From Parcubacteria group bacterium GW2011_GWA2_38_13b (GTDB taxonomy: Bacteria; Patescibacteriota; Minisyncoccia; GWA2-38-13b): a stretch of 51,524 nucleotides of DNA. The notes under the pieces are model-generated. The model did not search any database. It saw only the letters and a program-made list of their open reading frames with translations, and was not told where the DNA came from. Below are positions 46,890-51,524 of the stretch, piece by piece; position 1 is the first letter of the stretch; the number at the start of each line of letters is the position of its first letter. The translations under genes and the position numbers were made by a program. Location of the stretch: the NCBI GenBank assembly GCA_000992445.2, contig LBUF02000016.1:2073-53596 (forward strand), given 5' to 3'.

Positions 46890-49280
46890 ATGGAAAAAAT
46901 TTATTATATGGTGCTGGACAGCTCTTTTATAATTTTTCCGTCAGAAACTAATTACATACTTCACCTGCCCGAAACAATAGCACAATACGTTCAATGCTCT
47001 AAATTAAAAAAAATCGCTTTATTCTTTATCCATCCTCCCAAATACAAAACTTCTTCCGGATTCGGAATTTTATGCGAAATTATCAAAATTGATGTCGAGA
47101 AAACAAAAAACAATGTTACCAAATTTCACCTGAAACCAACGCATAGAATAAAAACTCAAATAAATTACTTGCAACAAGCCACTGGTTTTATTGAAAACTA
47201 CGAAATTGTCGAAAACAGCGCCCAAGATTGCTCAAAAGATGCCGTAGAACTTTGCATTTCAGAAATCATCCAGCAAATCAACGATGGAATCAAATCCGAT
47301 AACGGTAAAATAGCCGCCGTATACAACATATTTTTAAACCAAAAACATCCTGATACCCATTTAACGAAAGAAGATGTAAATTTAATAATAGACATGCTGA
47401 CGACTACTGAATCTTCCGAACTGTTTCGGGAAATGTCGAATTATTTTTGCGGCGATCCTAATCGATTATCCGCCTTGATTGATTATCTATTCAACCAAAT
47501 ATTTACCGAAAAAATCGCAAAAGCTAAATTTCATGCATTGAACGAACCGAAAGTCATAAAACGGTTCGAAATTTTTGTAGAAAATTTTGTGCCCATTTTT
47601 TGCGAATTCATAAATTCGCAACATTCCGATGCGTCGCAATCCGACGCGGATAAAAAAGAATCGCAAGAAATGGAAGAAAAAATTAAAGATCCCAAAATAC
47701 CGGAAGAAGTAAGAAAAATAATAAAAAATGAAACAAAAAAACTAAACCGCATGAATTCATCCTCTTCCGAATACGAAGTTTCCAGAGCTTACTTGGATTG
47801 GCTTATGGCGATTCCATGGGGTATTTACACTGAAGATAATTTAAATATAGAAAATTTAAAACAATGCCTTAATGACGATCATCTTGGATTGGAACGAGTA
47901 AAAAACCGCATCATAGAGTATATGGCCGCGCAAAATTTAAATCCGAGCCGTAAGGCGCCTATTCTTTGCTTTGTCGGCCCTCCGGGAACAGGCAAAACTT
48001 CGATCGCCAATTCCGTAGCCAAGGCTATGGGAAGAAAAAAAATAAATATTTCGCTCGGCAGCTTACGGGACGAAGCCGAATTAAAAGGGCATCGGCGAAC
48101 TTACATCGGCGCATTGCCCGGAAAGATAATAGATGGCCTTAAGAGAACCGGTTCCTCTAACCCGGTAATTATTTTAGACGAGGTTGATAAATTATGCAAA
48201 GATATGAGGGGCGATCCGGCCGCCGCATTATTGGAGATCTTGGATCCGGAACAAAACCATTCGTTCCGCGATCACTATTTGGATGTTCCCGTGGATTTGT
48301 CAAAAGTATTATTCATTACCACGGCCAATGTTTTAGACACCATACCGCCCGCGCTTTTAAACAGGCAAGAAGTTATTGAATTTTCCAGTTATCTTGATTT
48401 TGAAAAATTGGAAATAGCCAAAAAATATTTAATTCCGCGAAGAATTAAAGAAAACGGATTGGAAAAATTCAATATAAGTTTTACCGACCAGGCTCTGCTT
48501 AATATAATCAGGTTCTATCTGAGAGAGCCCGGCATCAGAAAATTGGAAAGAAAAATTGATCAAATATGCCGAAAAATTACGACAAAAATAGTTGAAGAAA
48601 AACTAAACTCCATCAAGGATAATGTAATTGACTGCCGGCATATACCGACTTATTTGGGCATACAAAAATTTTCCAGCGTGGAATTGATTGATATGGAGCC
48701 GGGGGTAATAAATGGCTTAGCTTATATGGAAACGGGCTATGGTTCCATTTTGCATATAGAAGCGATAAAAACAAAAAATTATGATAAAAAATACAAATTT
48801 ACCGGCTCGATAGGACCGGTAATGGAAGAATCACTAGAAGTTATCATCTCTTATTTGTATAACAACAAGAAGAAATTAAAACTGAAAGAAGATGATTTTG
48901 AAAAAGAAAACGGAATCCATGTGCACGTACCCGAAGCGGCTATGCCGAAAGAGGGACCTTCCGCCGGAATAACGATTTGCGCGGCAATTTATTCGTGTTT
49001 AACAAATAAAAAGATTAGAAAAGACATTGCTTTTACCGGTGAAATAACGCTGATGGGCAGAATATTGCCTATTGGCAGATTGAGAGAAAAAACACTTGGG
49101 GCGAAAAGAGCGGGGATAACAACGATTATTTTACCGGAAGGCAATAAAAAAGATATTGAAGAATTGGAAGCATACATTAAAGAGGGTATAAATTTTATTT
49201 TCGTTTCAAATATGCTAGAAGTTTTAATAAAATATCATGATGTTATTTTTGAAACAAACAATCAGAAAGACGGCAAATAA
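46890..49280 (+). CDS. lon: ATP-dependent protease Lon
   Basis: GPPGTGKTSIANSVAKAMGRK; LDEVDKLCKDMRGDPAAALLEILDPEQN; PKEGPSAGITICAAIYSC; GRILPIGRLREKTLGAKRAG. Confidence 0.95.
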   Translation: MEKIYYMVLDSSFIIFPSETNYILHLPETIAQYVQCSKLKKIALFFIHPPKYKTSSGFGILCEIIKIDVEKTKNNVTKFHLKPTHRIKTQINYLQQATGFIENYEIVENSAQDCSKDAVELCISEIIQQINDGIKSDNGKIAAVYNIFLNQKHPDTHLTKEDVNLIIDMLTTTESSELFREMSNYFCGDPNRLSALIDYLFNQIFTEKIAKAKFHALNEPKVIKRFEIFVENFVPIFCEFINSQHSDASQSDADKKESQEMEEKIKDPKIPEEVRKIIKNETKKLNRMNSSSSEYEVSRAYLDWLMAIPWGIYTEDNLNIENLKQCLNDDHLGLERVKNRIIEYMAAQNLNPSRKAPILCFVGPPGTGKTSIANSVAKAMGRKKINISLGSLRDEAELKGHRRTYIGALPGKIIDGLKRTGSSNPVIILDEVDKLCKDMRGDPAAALLEILDPEQNHSFRDHYLDVPVDLSKVLFITTANVLDTIPPALLNRQEVIEFSSYLDFEKLEIAKKYLIPRRIKENGLEKFNISFTDQALLNIIRFYLREPGIRKLERKIDQICRKITTKIVEEKLNSIKDNVIDCRHIPTYLGIQKFSSVELIDMEPGVINGLAYMETGYGSILHIEAIKTKNYDKKYKFTGSIGPVMEESLEVIISYLYNNKKKLKLKEDDFEKENGIHVHVPEAAMPKEGPSAGITICAAIYSCLTNKKIRKDIAFTGEITLMGRILPIGRLREKTLGAKRAGITTIILPEGNKKDIEELEAYIKEGINFIFVSNMLEVLIKYHDVIFETNNQKDGK

Positions 49281-49292
49281 GCCGTCTTTATT
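49264..49292 (+). terminator. Terminator-like hairpin overlapping lon stop
   Basis: AAAGACGGC-aaataa-GCCGTCTTTATTTATT. Confidence 0.75.
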
Positions 49293-49323
49293 TATTGTCT
49301 GCGATTTGCTATTATTTTTGTAT

Positions 49324-49941
49324 ATGTACAAAATTTTTCAAACGCAAGGAATTATTATCAATGAAGAGGAACGCGGCGAATCCGACCGCGTTTTAACCGT
49401 TTTTACGGAGAATTTTGGCAAAATCCGGCTTTATGCCAGGGGATCAAGAAAAATAAAATCAAAACTTGCCGGTCGGCTCGCGCTTTTTAATCATGCGAAC
49501 ATATATTTTATCAGGGGGAAAAAGCGAGAAATCATCACTGATGCTTACATATTAAACAATTTTGTAAATACAAGACAAAATCTTGATCGCATTAAAATAG
49601 CGTTTTATGTCGGCAATTTAATTGATAATTTGGTAGTGGCAAGCGAATGCGATAAAAAATTATGGACCGCGATTTCCTGGATTTTTGAAAATATAGAACG
49701 TGGCGTCATTTATAACGAAAATAATGTTTTTTTGCGCCTTTTTGAAATTAAAACATTGGAATATCTCGGATATTTGCCTGATTTTTCAAAAAATAATCCG
49801 TTTGATTTTAACCCGCGGATTTTACAAATTTTACGGATTATTTCGTCGCAACCGCGGCGCACCGGACGATTGGCGCTTACCGAAGTTGATTTGCGGGGAT
49901 TAAAATCGGCTACTGGTTTAATGTTGAATATGATATACTGA
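49324..49941 (+). CDS. recO: DNA repair protein RecO
   Basis: MYKIFQTQGIIINEEERGESDRVLTVFTENFGKIRLYARGSRKIKSKLAG. Confidence 0.9.
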   Translation: MYKIFQTQGIIINEEERGESDRVLTVFTENFGKIRLYARGSRKIKSKLAGRLALFNHANIYFIRGKKREIITDAYILNNFVNTRQNLDRIKIAFYVGNLIDNLVVASECDKKLWTAISWIFENIERGVIYNENNVFLRLFEIKTLEYLGYLPDFSKNNPFDFNPRILQILRIISSQPRRTGRLALTEVDLRGLKSATGLMLNMIY

Positions 49942-49966
49942 ATGTACATTAAAATATTATATTTTT

Positions 49967-51524
49967 ATGTCTTTAAAAGATTTACACGAAGAAATATATA
50001 AAGAAAAACCGGATTTGCCGGAACAAAAACCGGGCGTTTTTCGGCCGGAAAAAGAAGGTCGCTACCAATACAATGAGGAATCGGGATGGCGACCGGAAAA
50101 ATCGCAAAAGCAAGACGGTTTATCTTTCGGTAAATTTAAAAAATATTTTTTATGGGGAGGGATTGGTGTCGCGATTATCGGGATTATTTTGTTTTTTTTG
50201 TGGGGCAGATTGGCATTCAGGTCGTTTGACAAATCGCGATTGGCAGTGGAGATTACCGCTTTAAAGACAATTGAAAGCGGTGAAAAAATTTCCATTTCCG
50301 TAAGTTATATAAATAAAAATAGAGTAGCCCTTAAGGATGTTAAATTGTCGTTGGAATACCCCGGCGATTCTTTGCCTTTGGGGGAAAATTTTTCAGAACC
50401 GACGCATTCTTTTGTAAAGACTGTTGATCTCGGGATTATTGAAGCCGAAGAAAAAGGAAAATTGGAATTTCCGGTTATAGTTTTCGGCGCGGCAGGAGAA
50501 ACAAAAGAAATTAAAGCGAAATTCGTTTATATGCCGGAAAACTTTGCGAGTACTTTTGAAAACGAATACATTCAAAATATTCTAATAGAAAAAATCCCGA
50601 TTTCTTTGGGTTGGCAAATGCCGGAAGAAATCGTATCCGGTCAGAATTTTGAGGCAAAACTTACGATTACAAATTCTTCCGCCAATGATTTTTATAACGC
50701 GAGAATAAACATTGAATATCCCGCGGATTTTATTTTTGAAAATTCCGATCCTTTGCCGTCCAAAGATAAAAATGCGTGGGATTTTAAAAAATTAGACGCG
50801 AGAGCGGAGAAAACTATTATTATCAAGGGCAAGATTTTCGGAAATTCCAAAGAAATCAAGCCGTTTAATTCCAAGCTCGGTATAATAAGAGAAGTGCGGG
50901 GAACAAAAGAATTTGTTCTTTATGATGAATTCCGGAAAGCCGTAACAATAACGACTTCCCCGCTTTTTATATCGCAAACCGTAAAAGACGCGCCGGATAA
51001 TATCGTTGATGCCGGCAAAACATTGAATTTTGCCATAAGTTATAAAAATACCACTAATGTGGGAATAGAAAAAGTTGAAATATCGGTGGAGCTTGAAGGA
51101 GAAGCCCTAGATTTCGCTCATCTTAAAATAGAACGCGGTTCATTTGACAGTTTCCAAAAAATGATAAGCTGGAAAGCCGGGGAAATTTCGGAATTGGCTG
51201 TTTTATCTCCGAATGAAGAAGGTGCAGTAAAATTCAGCATTCCGGTAAAAAAAGCACTGCCGATTAAAACTTTTTCCGATAAAAATTTTCTAATAAAGAG
51301 CGTGGCGCGCATCAATTCGCTCAATGTGCCGATTTCACTGGCAGGCACAAGCATAAAAGGAGAAAATTCATTGATTTTTAAGGTAAACGGCCGCATTGAT
51401 TTATGGCAAAAAGGATATTATTTCGAAAGTCCTATAAGCAATTACGGCCCCATCCCTCCGAAAGTCGGCGAGAAAACGACCTATAATATAATCTGGCAAA
51501 TCGCCAATTCTTCAAATGATATTG
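49967..51524 (+). CDS. Membrane-anchored protein with repeated Ig/DUF11-like beta domains, partial
   Basis: MSLKDLHEEIYKEKPDLPEQKPGVFRPEKEG...single TM...SGQNFEAKLTITNSSANDFYNARINIEYP; open to window end. Confidence 0.75.
   Translation, partial: MSLKDLHEEIYKEKPDLPEQKPGVFRPEKEGRYQYNEESGWRPEKSQKQDGLSFGKFKKYFLWGGIGVAIIGIILFFLWGRLAFRSFDKSRLAVEITALKTIESGEKISISVSYINKNRVALKDVKLSLEYPGDSLPLGENFSEPTHSFVKTVDLGIIEAEEKGKLEFPVIVFGAAGETKEIKAKFVYMPENFASTFENEYIQNILIEKIPISLGWQMPEEIVSGQNFEAKLTITNSSANDFYNARINIEYPADFIFENSDPLPSKDKNAWDFKKLDARAEKTIIIKGKIFGNSKEIKPFNSKLGIIREVRGTKEFVLYDEFRKAVTITTSPLFISQTVKDAPDNIVDAGKTLNFAISYKNTTNVGIEKVEISVELEGEALDFAHLKIERGSFDSFQKMISWKAGEISELAVLSPNEEGAVKFSIPVKKALPIKTFSDKNFLIKSVARINSLNVPISLAGTSIKGENSLIFKVNGRIDLWQKGYYFESPISNYGPIPPKVGEKTTYNIIWQIANSSNDI

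Overview
The window looks like a compact, AT-rich chromosomal segment, probably from a Patescibacteria/CPR-like bacterium (inferred from gene content and reduced proteins; not proven). The housekeeping backbone includes rpsT, holA, metK, thiI, comM, murE-type ligase, ruvA, tsaD, valS, infB, rbfA, DHH phosphoesterase, lon and recO. There is also a PrkA / DUF444 (YeaH) / SpoVR / second PrkA-like ATPase cluster. Four tRNA genes are visible: Ser-GCT, Arg-TCG, Glu-TTC and Ser-CGA. The most unusual signal is a family of tRNA-associated hairpin elements. Three of the four tRNA genes are accompanied by partial copies of themselves (5' or 3' pieces) broken in the D- or T-loop by tandem perfect hairpins. 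Two of these elements share an almost identical first hairpin. Their second hairpin keeps a perfect 20-bp stem although 6 of its inner 14 bp differ between copies. One element sits directly upstream of a small GIY-YIG nuclease ORF whose stop codon touches the first base of the intact tRNA-Ser. Both tRNA-Ser genes border accessory islands with truncated genes. Other notable signals: a 70-bp duplication (3 mismatches) that places the csoR leader, operator palindrome and first 7 codons in front of a RhuM-Fic gene; a decayed transposase; a Panacea-type toxin-antitoxin candidate with a palindrome over its start codon; a RelE-like TA pair abutting valS; and repeat-derived sequence inside tsaD and at the rbfA start. 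All product calls come from motif recognition by eye, without database searches.
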